A stretch of 56,913 nt of DNA from Sediminibacterium sp. (GTDB taxonomy: Bacteria; Bacteroidota; Bacteroidia; B-17B0; Aurantibacillaceae). Both the position numbers and the translations under genes were made by a program. The notes beneath the pieces are model-generated. The model saw only the letters and a list, made by a program, of their open reading frames with translations, ran no database searches and was not told the origin of the DNA. Where the stretch lies: positions 1 to 56,913 of the forward strand of contig JASGCO010000025.1 of assembly GCA_030054095.1 (NCBI GenBank). Reading direction: 5' to 3'. Shown piece by piece: positions 32,934 through 43,126 of this stretch. The stretch's first letter is position 1; each line of letters opens with the position of its first letter.

Positions 32934-35780
32934 TTATTTACCTCCGATGCGTTTGTTAAGGCGATTAGAGTTGGTAATATTTAACAGCGGAATATCGTAC
33001 ACGATACCTATTGACACACGATACGCATCCAGAGGACGCAATCCCGTATCTCCGAATGTCCGTAATTGCGGCGCATACTGCCCCCCTGCCTGAATAGCCA
33101 AAGGTAAGCCGCGTAAACCATAATTAACATACGCTCCTGGTGCCAGAACCTGCGCGAAATTTACGGTCTGTGGCAGACCTTCGTCAGCATCTTTCGAAAA
33201 ACGATACGCTACTACTGCTCCTATATCTATAATCATCAGGTTAAGGCTAAAACTTCCACCCAAAAACGATTTGATATAACTGGCACGATTTACATATACT
33301 GGTCGTTTACCGGCGTGCTCACACTTGAATTTAACGCGCCCTGCCATGGAAAAACTCAGGCCTATGGGAGCTGTAATTCCTGAAACCATTTTGGTTACTG
33401 AATTGGCAAATAATTGTTCACCTGCTCTGGTTTCTACGCCTCCATATACTCCCGGCCACGCGTTGATATCCATACTAAAATTATTATACCGTTTTACACG
33501 ATACGACTGTGGCGGTTCCGCATATTTTTCTATCACCTGACTAAGTTGTTTGCTATCTGTGGCTTTGGTTACATCCGTAAAAAAATTAAGCAGTTGCGAC
33601 ACTTCGCGCCTCGAACTACCAAATGCAAAACGATTCCCTAGTTTTTCTTCCCCTTCAATATAACACAGGTAATCTTTATTACCCCTTAGTTTTACCTGTC
33701 TTTCATACACTTTACGCAACTTATTCAATCGCCGGTACAATTTCCAGTCGTGATATCTGAAGATACACAATTGTATTTTTCCCATCAGACCGATTTTTAC
33801 ATCCATTGCACTTTTATAATCGCCACATACCGTATAGCTATCTGACCGTTTCTGGTAACGACGCATGGGACGCCTGAAAATACCACCTTTGTTCCGCGCT
33901 TTGTAATGTGCACACAACCATTCGTTTTTGAGGCCATACATCAACTCTCCGTTCCCTAAAAGGGCATTCATCTGTTGTATTTCTGTCAGCTTTATGGCTG
34001 TATCCCCTTTTAACTTACCGTAATTAGCATCCGTTAAACCTAATGCTCTGCAATCGGTTCTGCCTTCCGGCCACTTAATATTTGGGATCCGAAACCCCTT
34101 CCATCTGAACTCGTAACAGGAAAAGGCATCCAGTAATTTTTGTGACTGGTAAACGACTTCCCGTATGTCTTTTTTAGAGATAGCTTCTTTCGCCTTTTCG
34201 TAAATCTGATAAATGGGATTGTTTGGCGGAAAAGACACTTCTGGATAATTCAACACCTGATAAACATCTTTTAAAACCTCTTTTACTTTTTCTTTATATA
34301 CATCCATCTCTACCAACGATTTACTTATACTTTCGGTTCCTACTCTGGTACTTTGCAAATAACTCTCCAAACGGTGAAGACTGTAAAATATTTTCTTAAA
34401 ATTACTTTTGAAGGATGTGAATTTAGCACTGTTTAAAAATTCATCCAGATTATTACAATCGTAACGCTGTTTAATAAAATCATTAAATGCTGTTTGTTCC
34501 TTCTCGTAAACCAGTGCAAGAGACAACCGTAACAATGTATCGTTTCCACTTTCAAAATCCATCCAATCAGGGCCTATCCATACAGGTTGGTTTTTCAGTG
34601 TTCCGGGTTCGTAAATATTGGAATAATACTTATTGATAAAATGCAACAGGCGCATGGCGGAAATAAAATGCTGATGAGCCTGAGATGTATCTTTAAGCAA
34701 CTGTTGTCCTTCGTTAGCATAATAACTGATGTTAGTGATTAAATCTACCCCTCCTCCCAAATCGTTAAAAAAACCGGAAAATGGTTTGTATTGCCTGAGT
34801 TGACCGGTACCTTCACAAAATCCGCAATTCATAATATTATCCGGCATTTGAGCAAGATCAACCGCAATCGCCTTTTGTGTAATTCCCCCAAAACGTTCTG
34901 CCTCTCCTACCTGAAATGAAGCCAGTTCTTTTGCTGTATTGGGGAATAAACACGGTAAAGGCTGTAACTTGTCCATATTCGCGTTCAAATGTTCCAGAAA
35001 CGCAATAACGCTCTCTTCTTTTACTCGTTTTACAAGGAAAATAGCCAACGCGTCAATAATATCATTTTGAGAAGGTATACCAGCCGCTTTTGCTATATTA
35101 CTGATATTTGTAATCTCAAAAGTGGTATTGGCATTCACCGCAGGCGACATGGCTATTGCTCCGGATAAAGAATTACGCCAGTTCTTTCCCAGAGTTTTTT
35201 CAATTTTCGGACCTATCTTTTCTATATTAACAAGTACCTTTTTCAATTCCATTTTTTGCAGCGAATCGAGCCAGATGGTCATCTCTTTTTGTAGTCGTAA
35301 AGAATCTGCCCTATCTGCATATTTATAGCCTGTATAACTTTTTAGTGCTCCCGATAGTTTTTCGATAGTTAAAGCCAACTGGGATGTTTTCGGAGTTCCT
35401 TTTCTTGTTTTTTCAAGGCTATCTAAAAATTTGAGTACAACAGTGGACTGTGTTACTGATTTAATAGTGTTAAAGTCAAGTTTGCTGTTTTTAGAAACTT
35501 CCTCATTCAAAATGGAATCGGATATAAAGACCTTGGTTAAATACGTTTCAAGAAAAGCAGACTTAAAAGAAAAAACTTTCAAATAATTACCCAGTGTTTT
35601 GCCGGATCCGGGTTTAACATAACGCGCCAATTCTTCGAATAATTCCAGCTTAACAGGATCTTTAGTTTCCTTTAGCTTCATGATATTATATGCCGATTTT
35701 AAAACATTCTGTCCACTAATTTTCAGAGAAGCAAAACTGAGCAGTAAAATACTAAGGCCGATAAGGTATTTTTTTTTCAT
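32934..35780 (-). CDS. Large secreted protein of unknown function, partner of the hydrolase
   Basis: The 948-residue product has a signal peptide (MKKKYLIGLSILLLSFASL, ending KISGQ). Most of the chain (about 30-800) looks helical and rich in Lys, Leu and Ser. An isolated MNCGFCEGTGQL stretch (near 320) has a CxxC pair, and a few other cysteines follow (CHY-like ends at 560 and 600). The last 200 residues (GLSFSMAGRVKFKCEHAG, LNLMIIDIGAVVAYRF, APGAYVNYGLRGLPLAIQAGGQYAPQ) show alternating strands as in a small outer-membrane barrel or surface beta domain. I do not recognise the family. A good TACCTTTG -7 box precedes it. Confidence 0.6.
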   Translation of the reverse strand: MKKKYLIGLSILLLSFASLKISGQNVLKSAYNIMKLKETKDPVKLELFEELARYVKPGSGKTLGNYLKVFSFKSAFLETYLTKVFISDSILNEEVSKNSKLDFNTIKSVTQSTVVLKFLDSLEKTRKGTPKTSQLALTIEKLSGALKSYTGYKYADRADSLRLQKEMTIWLDSLQKMELKKVLVNIEKIGPKIEKTLGKNWRNSLSGAIAMSPAVNANTTFEITNISNIAKAAGIPSQNDIIDALAIFLVKRVKEESVIAFLEHLNANMDKLQPLPCLFPNTAKELASFQVGEAERFGGITQKAIAVDLAQMPDNIMNCGFCEGTGQLRQYKPFSGFFNDLGGGVDLITNISYYANEGQQLLKDTSQAHQHFISAMRLLHFINKYYSNIYEPGTLKNQPVWIGPDWMDFESGNDTLLRLSLALVYEKEQTAFNDFIKQRYDCNNLDEFLNSAKFTSFKSNFKKIFYSLHRLESYLQSTRVGTESISKSLVEMDVYKEKVKEVLKDVYQVLNYPEVSFPPNNPIYQIYEKAKEAISKKDIREVVYQSQKLLDAFSCYEFRWKGFRIPNIKWPEGRTDCRALGLTDANYGKLKGDTAIKLTEIQQMNALLGNGELMYGLKNEWLCAHYKARNKGGIFRRPMRRYQKRSDSYTVCGDYKSAMDVKIGLMGKIQLCIFRYHDWKLYRRLNKLRKVYERQVKLRGNKDYLCYIEGEEKLGNRFAFGSSRREVSQLLNFFTDVTKATDSKQLSQVIEKYAEPPQSYRVKRYNNFSMDINAWPGVYGGVETRAGEQLFANSVTKMVSGITAPIGLSFSMAGRVKFKCEHAGKRPVYVNRASYIKSFLGGSFSLNLMIIDIGAVVAYRFSKDADEGLPQTVNFAQVLAPGAYVNYGLRGLPLAIQAGGQYAPQLRTFGDTGLRPLDAYRVSIGIVYDIPLLNITNSNRLNKRIGGK

Positions 35781-35824
35781 AGATGGTTATTTCTCATTAC
35801 TGTTTTTATTCAGCATGAATGCTT

Positions 35825-35832
35825 CAAAGGTA
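35825..35832 (-). promoter_or_regulatory. Candidate -7 box TACCTTTG of the 948-residue protein operon
   Basis: The minus strand reads TACCTTTG, an exact match to TAnnTTTG, 44 bases upstream of the ATG at 35780. The -33 position has TTTTC, near TTTG. It would drive the two-gene hydrolase operon. Confidence 0.45.
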
Positions 35833-35946
35833 ATTTACAATCATTTATCTGAAAAGGGAAATGCACGGTATTATTCCCCTACCGGAATGTTTCTTTTCCC
35901 ATAGAGGTTTTTATAAAACGAACTAATTCTGTTACTTTCCCTACGC

Positions 35947-38900
35947 TTACTTCATTAATGTAACGCTTCCGGTTATATCCTTAGATTTACCACCAATAGT
36001 GATTAAGGTTATTTTATACGCATATACTCCGTCCTGAGCTAACACGCCCTTAACTGTTCCATCCCACCCTTTTGCGAGTTCATTACTCACAAAAACGCGT
36101 TCGCCCCAGCGGTCAAAAACCGACAATTCATAATTTTTGAATCCGGCTCCTTTTGGCTGAAATGTATCATTTAATCCATCATCGTTAGGCGTAAAGGCAT
36201 TGGGTACATAAAGTGCAAACTCTTCTTCCACTTTAATGACTTTATGAATCGTATCCATACAGCCATTATTACTTTTCACTATAAGACTAACCAGATACTC
36301 TCCCACATCTTCGAAAACATGAGTGATATTTTGGTTGGTTCCGGCAGGATTTGCTGTATTAAAGTACCAGGCCCACTGTGTAATGCTATTGCTGTTAGTT
36401 ACAACAGATACATCTGTAAATTCCACTGTATTTTCATAAAGAGTGGGTTTATTCGGTGTAAACACAAAATCGGCCTGAGGTACCGGGAACACTTCTATAG
36501 TAGCCGATGAGCTGTTAACACAGCCATTGGCATCGGTTACTTTTAGGGAAGGGCTAAAAGATCCTGCTGCAGAATAACAAGATGTCATGGTTGTGCCACT
36601 ACTGAGTGCCATACCATTATTAAAATCCCAGCTATATACAACAGAAGTCCCGGTAGCACTACTTTGCGCGTTAAAAGCTATGCATTGCGGCATACAACCC
36701 GCGGTACGCGAAGGCACTATATTCACAAAAGGTAATGGATTAACGGTTACCGCTACTGTTGCCCTCGAAAAGCATCCAATAGCATCCGTTACCGTAACAG
36801 TATAAACACCGGAGGCCGCTGCCGAAACCAGATTTAGCTTAGGATTTTGCTGATTACTCACAAAACCATTCGGGCCCTGCCAGGTGTAGTTTACAGAGCC
36901 ATTGGCATATAAATTAAGGACAGAGCGTTCGCATACAGGGCTTGTTGCTCCGGCTGTAGCGCTGGGTGCCGTATTTACCGATACTGTTACTGACCCTGTT
37001 CTGGAACAACCTGCCGATGAACTTACTACCACCTGATACAGTCCGGCCATAGCCGAAGTGGCATTGTTTATCTGCGGATTTTGCAACACAGAAGTAAACC
37101 CATTCGGACCAGTCCAGGTGTAGGTATTGCCTCCACCGGCTGAAAGGGTAATGGGTTGTCCGGTACACACAGATGATCCTGCTACGGACACTATCGGTAA
37201 TGGATTTATTGTTATCAGTGCCGTTGTGCCTTGAACACAAGCATTGGCATCGGTAACCGTTAATGTATAACTACCCGAAGCATTTAAAGTTACCCCATTG
37301 ATTACAGGCGCTGAACTTACTGAACTAAATCCGTTAGGGCCGTTCCAACTGTACACTAATCCTCCCGAACCATTCAGGTTAAGCGATTGCCCCTCACATA
37401 ACGGTGCATTAGATGTAATGGACGCTATCGGTAAAGCATGTACCACTACTGTGGTAACAGCTGTATTGGTACATCCCTGAGTTGACCCTGCCATTACAGT
37501 ATAAGTGCCTGCAGCCGTCGTTTGAATATTTGGTATAAGCGGCGCTTGTACCATGGATGAATAAGCTCCGGGGCCAGACCATAAGAAATTGGCACCTCCT
37601 GTTGCACTTAAACTGAGAGAACCTCCGGCGCATACCGGGCCTGAATTGGAAGCTGTTACTATCGGTAGCGCATACACAGACGCATTACTGATAGCCGTTT
37701 GCGAACATCCTGCCGCATTTGTTACGGTAACAGTATAAGTTCCCGCATTGGTAATCTGTGCAGCTGTTACGGATGGGGTTTGAAGATTACTGGTAAATCC
37801 TGAAGGGCCTTGCCAGGCATAAGTGGTTCCCCCACTGGCAGAAAAACTTAATACTCCATTTACACAGGTGCTTGGTGTATTAACCGGCACTACCGGCAAA
37901 CTATTAATAGTAACAGCGATTACCGTTGCACTTGTACAGGCATTGGCATCTGTAACCGTTAAGGTATAATTCCCGGAATTGACAAGCGACGCGGATGAAA
38001 TGGCCGGTGAATACGAATTTGATGTGAATCCTGCCGGGCCAGCCCAGGCCGCCTGAGTTCCTCCGTTTCCATTCAGATTAATTACCTGCCCCACACATAC
38101 CGGACTATTAGAGCCGGCCTGTACTAAAGGACGCGGGTGAACTGTTACGGCTAATGTTCCATTGGCAATACATCCTCCGGCATTATTAGTCGTTAAAGTA
38201 TATATACCGGCGTTTAATGTAGTAGTGTTGGCTATAAGCGGATTTTGCAAAACGGAAGAAAAACCATTTGGTCCGGTCCAACTGTAACTTAGAGCTGCTA
38301 CAGTAGTTAACGATAGTGTATTACCCACACAAGGTGCATTACTATTTATAACCGGAGCCGGCTGAGCAATTACAGAAGCAACAGAAACAGCCGTCGCAGA
38401 ACACCCTTGCGGGGTTGTAACCGTTACTGTATATATACCCGACATAGCCGATGAGGCATTGGTTAGAGATGGGTTTTGCAGAACAGACGTAAATGCATTA
38501 GGACCACTCCAATTGTAGGTACCACCACCCGAAGCGGTTAAATTAACCGTAGAACCAAAACAGGTTGAAGGGGAATTAGTGACAATAACCGGAAGCGTGT
38601 TTACTACTACCGCAATAACTGTATTGCTGGTGCAACCATTGGCTCCGGTTACCGTTAATGTATAATTACCTGCATTAGCAACCGATGCCGTTGTAATGGC
38701 CGGTGAATAAGAAGCGGAAGTATATCCCGATGGACCGCTCCATACCGCGGAATTTCCGCCACTGCCACTCAAATTTAATACATTACCAACGCACAACGAA
38801 CTGTTTGATGTCGCTGACACCACTGGTCGTGTATTAATCGTTACAGATAATGTAGAAACAGCCTGACATCCCATACCACTGGAAATGGTTAAGGTATATA

Positions 38901-41532
38901 TCCCGCCATGTACTGTTCCAGTATTGGCAATAACCGGGTTCTGAAGATTGGAGGTAAACCCATTAGGGCCAGACCATGTATAACTTGTTGCCGCGGTGGC
39001 AGTAAGAGACAATGTAGTGCCTGTACAAGGTGTATTACTGCTTAAAGCCGGAGGGGGAAGGGTACTGACGGACACATTTGCTACCGCTGTTCCCGAACAT
39101 CCCTGAGCTGTAGTAACCGTTACAGTATAAACACCACCCATTACCGCTGTTGCATTTGGAATAGAAGGATTTTGCTGAACAGATGTAAAACCATTGGGAC
39201 CACTCCAATTATACGTGCTTCCGCCGGTAGCTGTTAAATTGATAGTTGTGCCCGCGCAGGTAGTGGGTGAGTTTGTAACAATAACCGGTAATGTATTTAC
39301 TACAACTGCAATAACCGTGCTACTCGTACATCCATTAGCGCCCGTAACCGTTAAGGAATAATTACCTGAATTAGCAAGGGATGCGGAAGCGATGGAAGGT
39401 GAATAATTAACCGATGAATACGCTCCCGGACCATTCCACTGTGCTGAGACACCTCCACTTCCACTTAAATTCAATACACTTCCCACACAAACAGGACTAT
39501 TGGACATCGCATTAATAACTGGTCGTGATTGTATTGTAACCGCCAGAGTTCCGGTGGCCTGACAGCCGGAAGCGTTGGTTGCTGTGAGGGTATAGATGCC
39601 ACTGTTTAATGTACTGGTATTGGTTATCAGTGGATTTTGCAGATTCGAAGAAAATGCATTAGGGCCCGACCACGTGTAGGAATTAGCTGCTGTTGTTGTA
39701 AGTGAAAGCGTATTGCCCGTACATGGCGTATTACTTCCCAATGCGGGAGGTGGTAAAACACTGATAGAAACGTTTGAAACTGCCGTATTGGTGCAACCTT
39801 GTGCTGAGGTAACTGTAACAGTATAAACACCTGCCATATTTACCACTGCATTAGGGATGGATGGGTTTTGAAGCGCAGAAGTAAACCCATTTGGCCCGGA
39901 CCAGTTATACCCTGCACCACCCGAAGCAGTCAGATTAATGGTAGATCCGAGACAAGCCGTTGGTGAATTGGTAATAATTACCGGTAAAGGGAAAACCGTT
40001 ATTGTTCTTACCGCGGTAGTGGTACACCCCCCCGCACTGGTAGCCGACACCGTATATGTGGTTGTTACCGCAGGTGAAAATGGCACCCCGTTGGTTACTC
40101 CTCCCGTCCAGGTGTAAGTGGATGCACCAGAAGCACTCATCGTGGTGCTTCCTCCCAAACATACAGAAGGATTGGTTACCGCAATGGTTAGGACTGGTGC
40201 GGCACCTGTAACAACAGAAAAACTACAGGATCCGATATTACCACTGCCATCAGTAGCGATGTAAGTAACAGTAGTTGTACCTGTATTAAACGCTGTGCCA
40301 CTTGCATTATTGGCTCCACTTCCGGCAGTAGCGCCTGAAAAAGAATACGTAACTGCCGGAGCAGCCGGACAGTTATCCAGCACGGAAACCGGAGCGATGC
40401 CATTTACAATAGCTGTACATTGGTTAACATTAGCCGGACAGGTTATCGTTGGGGTTGTTACATCTCTTACCGTTACTGAAAAAGAGCATGACGTGGTATT
40501 ACCGGAACCATCCTGCGCGGTATAGGTTTGAACAGTAGTTCCTACCGGGAAGGAAGATCCGCTTGGTAAACCAGAACTTAAAACCGGCATTACGGTGCTT
40601 GTACCCCAGGTGAACATTACTGACCCGTGCCCCGTGTTAATACCAGTTGTACCCGATGGGCAGGTTCCTCCATTAAACGATGCGCCACCACCACCAACGC
40701 CACCGGCCGGGGACACGTTTCCGCCGCCGCCGCCGCCTGAATAGCCGCCGCCGCCGCCGCCCACCACATACATGGACCCTTGTCCACCACCACCATATCC
40801 GCCACGGGCTGCCGGCCATCCAGCTACAAAACCGCCTGCTCCTCCTCCAATAAAACTAATACCTCCTGAACCTGCCGACCAGCCATTGGCACCATTGGTC
40901 AGCAAACCACCGCCAGCTCCCGACTGAAAACCTGTTGGCCCAACATTACCGCCGTTTCCTCCAGTACCACCAGTTCCTCCTCCCGCAGCGCCTGTGCCAC
41001 CTGTAGCAGTAACATTACCATGTTTGGCTGGCGAATCTGTATTGGCACTGCTTCCGCCACCACCACCGGCGATAATAAGCGGCGCATTGGCTAATGTGGT
41101 TACAAAAGAACCACCGCCGCCACCATTTCCGCCACCAGTAGTAATCGAAGGCCGCTCACCCACCAGCACTTTTAAAACAGTTCCGGGTGTAACGGGAAAA
41201 GTGCCTCTTACAGCGGCTCCCAGGCCTGGCTGAAAGGTAGAACTTGGGTGGAATCCCCCCTGAGCACCCCTTGCCAGAATATTAATAGAAGTAACACCGG
41301 CAGGTACTGTAAATTGTTGCATGGAGCCAGTATAGTTAAACGTTTGTGTAAAAGAAGTACAGGTTGCACAATTAACCGTAGGAGTTGCGTAGGCCACCAC
41401 AGCCGCACAAGCCCCCACCGGAGCATTAACCGTTACACTTGGAGGGCATAGCATGGTTAAACACTGTGCACCTAATGGATTACTTCTAATGATAAGTACT
41501 ACGAATAGAGCGAAAAACGAAAAACGTTTCAT
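35947..41532 (-). CDS. Giant Ig-repeat surface protein with T9SS type B (CHU_C) sorting domain
   Basis: The 1,861-residue protein has a signal peptide (to about residue 22), then a glycine-rich region (about 60-310, GGGGG tracts in strand turns), a HYR-like domain (about 315-460), fifteen Ig-like modules of about 75 residues (about 460-1595, each with a C..G...L motif, W.GP.GF and YTVTV), two PKD-like domains (about 1600-1770), and the gliding-motility-associated C-terminal domain (LYVPNAFTPNDDGLNDTF to GSVTLMK). The last domain directs export by T9SS and surface attachment. Modules 2-4, 5-7 and 8-10 form a triple repeat of about 230 residues. It is likely an adhesin or surface filament; no enzymatic motif is seen. 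Confidence 0.9.
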   Translation of the reverse strand: MKRFSFFALFVVLIIRSNPLGAQCLTMLCPPSVTVNAPVGACAAVVAYATPTVNCATCTSFTQTFNYTGSMQQFTVPAGVTSINILARGAQGGFHPSSTFQPGLGAAVRGTFPVTPGTVLKVLVGERPSITTGGGNGGGGGSFVTTLANAPLIIAGGGGGSSANTDSPAKHGNVTATGGTGAAGGGTGGTGGNGGNVGPTGFQSGAGGGLLTNGANGWSAGSGGISFIGGGAGGFVAGWPAARGGYGGGGQGSMYVVGGGGGGYSGGGGGGNVSPAGGVGGGGASFNGGTCPSGTTGINTGHGSVMFTWGTSTVMPVLSSGLPSGSSFPVGTTVQTYTAQDGSGNTTSCSFSVTVRDVTTPTITCPANVNQCTAIVNGIAPVSVLDNCPAAPAVTYSFSGATAGSGANNASGTAFNTGTTTVTYIATDGSGNIGSCSFSVVTGAAPVLTIAVTNPSVCLGGSTTMSASGASTYTWTGGVTNGVPFSPAVTTTYTVSATSAGGCTTTAVRTITVFPLPVIITNSPTACLGSTINLTASGGAGYNWSGPNGFTSALQNPSIPNAVVNMAGVYTVTVTSAQGCTNTAVSNVSISVLPPPALGSNTPCTGNTLSLTTTAANSYTWSGPNAFSSNLQNPLITNTSTLNSGIYTLTATNASGCQATGTLAVTIQSRPVINAMSNSPVCVGSVLNLSGSGGVSAQWNGPGAYSSVNYSPSIASASLANSGNYSLTVTGANGCTSSTVIAVVVNTLPVIVTNSPTTCAGTTINLTATGGSTYNWSGPNGFTSVQQNPSIPNATAVMGGVYTVTVTTAQGCSGTAVANVSVSTLPPPALSSNTPCTGTTLSLTATAATSYTWSGPNGFTSNLQNPVIANTGTVHGGIYTLTISSGMGCQAVSTLSVTINTRPVVSATSNSSLCVGNVLNLSGSGGNSAVWSGPSGYTSASYSPAITTASVANAGNYTLTVTGANGCTSNTVIAVVVNTLPVIVTNSPSTCFGSTVNLTASGGGTYNWSGPNAFTSVLQNPSLTNASSAMSGIYTVTVTTPQGCSATAVSVASVIAQPAPVINSNAPCVGNTLSLTTVAALSYSWTGPNGFSSVLQNPLIANTTTLNAGIYTLTTNNAGGCIANGTLAVTVHPRPLVQAGSNSPVCVGQVINLNGNGGTQAAWAGPAGFTSNSYSPAISSASLVNSGNYTLTVTDANACTSATVIAVTINSLPVVPVNTPSTCVNGVLSFSASGGTTYAWQGPSGFTSNLQTPSVTAAQITNAGTYTVTVTNAAGCSQTAISNASVYALPIVTASNSGPVCAGGSLSLSATGGANFLWSGPGAYSSMVQAPLIPNIQTTAAGTYTVMAGSTQGCTNTAVTTVVVHALPIASITSNAPLCEGQSLNLNGSGGLVYSWNGPNGFSSVSSAPVINGVTLNASGSYTLTVTDANACVQGTTALITINPLPIVSVAGSSVCTGQPITLSAGGGNTYTWTGPNGFTSVLQNPQINNATSAMAGLYQVVVSSSAGCSRTGSVTVSVNTAPSATAGATSPVCERSVLNLYANGSVNYTWQGPNGFVSNQQNPKLNLVSAAASGVYTVTVTDAIGCFSRATVAVTVNPLPFVNIVPSRTAGCMPQCIAFNAQSSATGTSVVYSWDFNNGMALSSGTTMTSCYSAAGSFSPSLKVTDANGCVNSSSATIEVFPVPQADFVFTPNKPTLYENTVEFTDVSVVTNSNSITQWAWYFNTANPAGTNQNITHVFEDVGEYLVSLIVKSNNGCMDTIHKVIKVEEEFALYVPNAFTPNDDGLNDTFQPKGAGFKNYELSVFDRWGERVFVSNELAKGWDGTVKGVLAQDGVYAYKITLITIGGKSKDITGSVTLMK
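37893..39985 (-). repeat. Three tandem copies of a roughly 697-base super-repeat in the Ig array
   Basis: Each copy encodes three Ig-like modules that begin (V)IVTNSP, then ALxSNTPCTG or a close variant, then xxxSNSPVCVG. Copy limits are about 39290-39985, 38592-39288 and 37893-38590. Equivalent modules in different copies are more alike than neighbours within a copy, so the array grew by duplication of the triad. Confidence 0.7.
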
Positions 41533-41797
41533 GGGGAAGATTTTTAATAAAAATAGTAAAACACCTGAGCTAACCCCTATCTTTAACTCTTCCAGAGGAA
41601 CGACTCACTCAATCAATGTACCCATACGCTTAAACAAATGTCAATCAACACATTACCAACAGTTCTCTAGCACTAAAAGGATACTAATAAATGCGGCTGA
41701 TAACATTTTAATATACATACGGAAAAGGCACACTCTTCTACAACAAATTATGGAAACCCGCGAATAAATTGTTGATCAGTTGACATTTAAAATAAGG

Positions 41798-42523
41798 TTA
41801 TTTTATTCTTTTTAACTCATCAGAGGAAACATATTCCGCCCATGGCAAATCTTCGCCCGGCTGTTTGTAAAACTCCAGGTGAATGACCCTCCGTCTTTTA
41901 CCATTACTTTTTGAAGACGCGTGCCAAAGCAAAGGACGCATTACCATTACTCCACCTGCTTCCACCACGACTACTTCTTCTGAAGAAGTGGGGGATTGGT
42001 TTGGTATAGTTCTGGTTATGCCCGAAAGATGGGAGCCTGACATTACTTTTAGCGCGCCATTGGTTTCATCCGTTTCATCAAGATGTATGCGGAATGTATA
42101 AATCCTATTTAAGAGCGACTCCGGCGCATTTACCGACCAATAATCTTCTTTCCTTAGCCAGTTATGGTAATCGTCTGAAACGTTCTTATTTATCAATGCG
42201 ACACTAATATCCTGATGATAAGGTACCGCCCAATTGGCACCGGGTGGCTTATCAAAGTAAATAGATTTAATCAACGTATAGTCTTTCCCTAAAATGCTTT
42301 CGGTTAACGCTGAAAACGACCTTGTGAAAAGATGTTTTTTTAATTCAGGCAGTCTGCACAACACCCTTCGCATACCATGTACAACTTTAGGTGTATGAGT
42401 TGTTTCCTCTGTATCATTATTATCCAGTATATCCGTTATTAGTTTCCGTTCTTCGCTGTTAAATAATGGTGAAACAACATAATACCCCTGTATTTCGAGT
42501 TTTTTAAGCCCGGCATTATCCAT
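41798..42523 (-). CDS. Phytanoyl-CoA dioxygenase family protein
   Basis: The 241-residue protein has the PhyH double-stranded beta-helix. The iron ligands are H-x-D in VPYHQDISV (near residue 105) and the distal His in RPLLWHASSKS (near 203). The 2-oxoglutarate-binding Arg is probably in KRRRVIHLEF. The substrate-recognition loop GALKVMSGSHLSGI is typical. Non-heme Fe(II)/2-oxoglutarate dioxygenases of this family hydroxylate small molecules; the substrate cannot be told. Its start overlaps the end of the DinB-like gene by 8 bases, and the lipoprotein gene comes before that, giving a three-gene operon. Confidence 0.85.
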   Translation of the reverse strand: MDNAGLKKLEIQGYYVVSPLFNSEERKLITDILDNNDTEETTHTPKVVHGMRRVLCRLPELKKHLFTRSFSALTESILGKDYTLIKSIYFDKPPGANWAVPYHQDISVALINKNVSDDYHNWLRKEDYWSVNAPESLLNRIYTFRIHLDETDETNGALKVMSGSHLSGITRTIPNQSPTSSEEVVVVEAGGVMVMRPLLWHASSKSNGKRRRVIHLEFYKQPGEDLPWAEYVSSDELKRIK

Positions 42524-43103
42524 GTTTTGGCCCCTTCGCTAAATATTCCTGTTCTATTTTTTCCATTTGGGTAATATGGCGTTTAGCATGTTGCGCCAAA
42601 AAGTAAATGTATTCATACACATCTATCTTTCCCAGATTATTTACACTCATCGTTGTTTTATACAAGATTCCCTCCCCATTTTTTAACCGTTCGAGGCAAC
42701 TAAGGCACTGTTGATGCTGCACGTGTAATTGTGCTCTGATAGCAACCATGCTTCTGTCGCCTTTAGGCTCCATGTGCTCCGGTCTTATCCACGTAAATGA
42801 GTTGTGTAATCCCACCTCATCCAAACGGTCTTTATGAAAGGTATAATTTTCACACTCCTCAATACTATTTTTCTTTTGGGCAAGTTGTAATGCTTTTAGC
42901 GTCCCTTTCTCTATCAGAATCAACAAAAAATGTGAGGTCAGAACCGTATGCTCTAACACCTGATTAATACTCCAGCCTCCATTTTCAGGCAAATAAATCC
43001 GAAGCGCTTCTTCTTTATCAAACCACCTATCCGTGTCTGAAATTGCTTCATCCAATGTGTCTTTTACTTCTGCTATAGTGTCTTTTATCCGATTCATTTT
43101 CAT
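42516..43103 (-). CDS. DinB-like domain protein
   Basis: The 195-residue protein has the four-helix-bundle layout of DinB/YfiT-like proteins. Probable metal ligands are His in INQVLEHTVLTSHF (about 52) and the pair in FLAQHAKRHITQMEKI near 175, together a typical three-His pattern. Members act as metal-dependent thiol S-transferases or have unknown roles in stress. The frame ends 8 bases inside the dioxygenase gene, and the lipoprotein gene ends 23 bases upstream. A link between DinB, PhyH and a lipoprotein is not known to me. Confidence 0.8.
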   Translation of the reverse strand: MKMNRIKDTIAEVKDTLDEAISDTDRWFDKEEALRIYLPENGGWSINQVLEHTVLTSHFLLILIEKGTLKALQLAQKKNSIEECENYTFHKDRLDEVGLHNSFTWIRPEHMEPKGDRSMVAIRAQLHVQHQQCLSCLERLKNGEGILYKTTMSVNNLGKIDVYEYIYFLAQHAKRHITQMEKIEQEYLAKGPKHG

Positions 43104-43126
43104 TTACTTTCTTTCATGTACTATTC

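Noticed and set aside
40617..41426. Several 60-80 residue frames opposite the glycine-rich part of the giant surface protein
   Set aside because: Shadow frames of GGN-rich codons (Ala/Pro/Val-rich); the sense gene explains the region.
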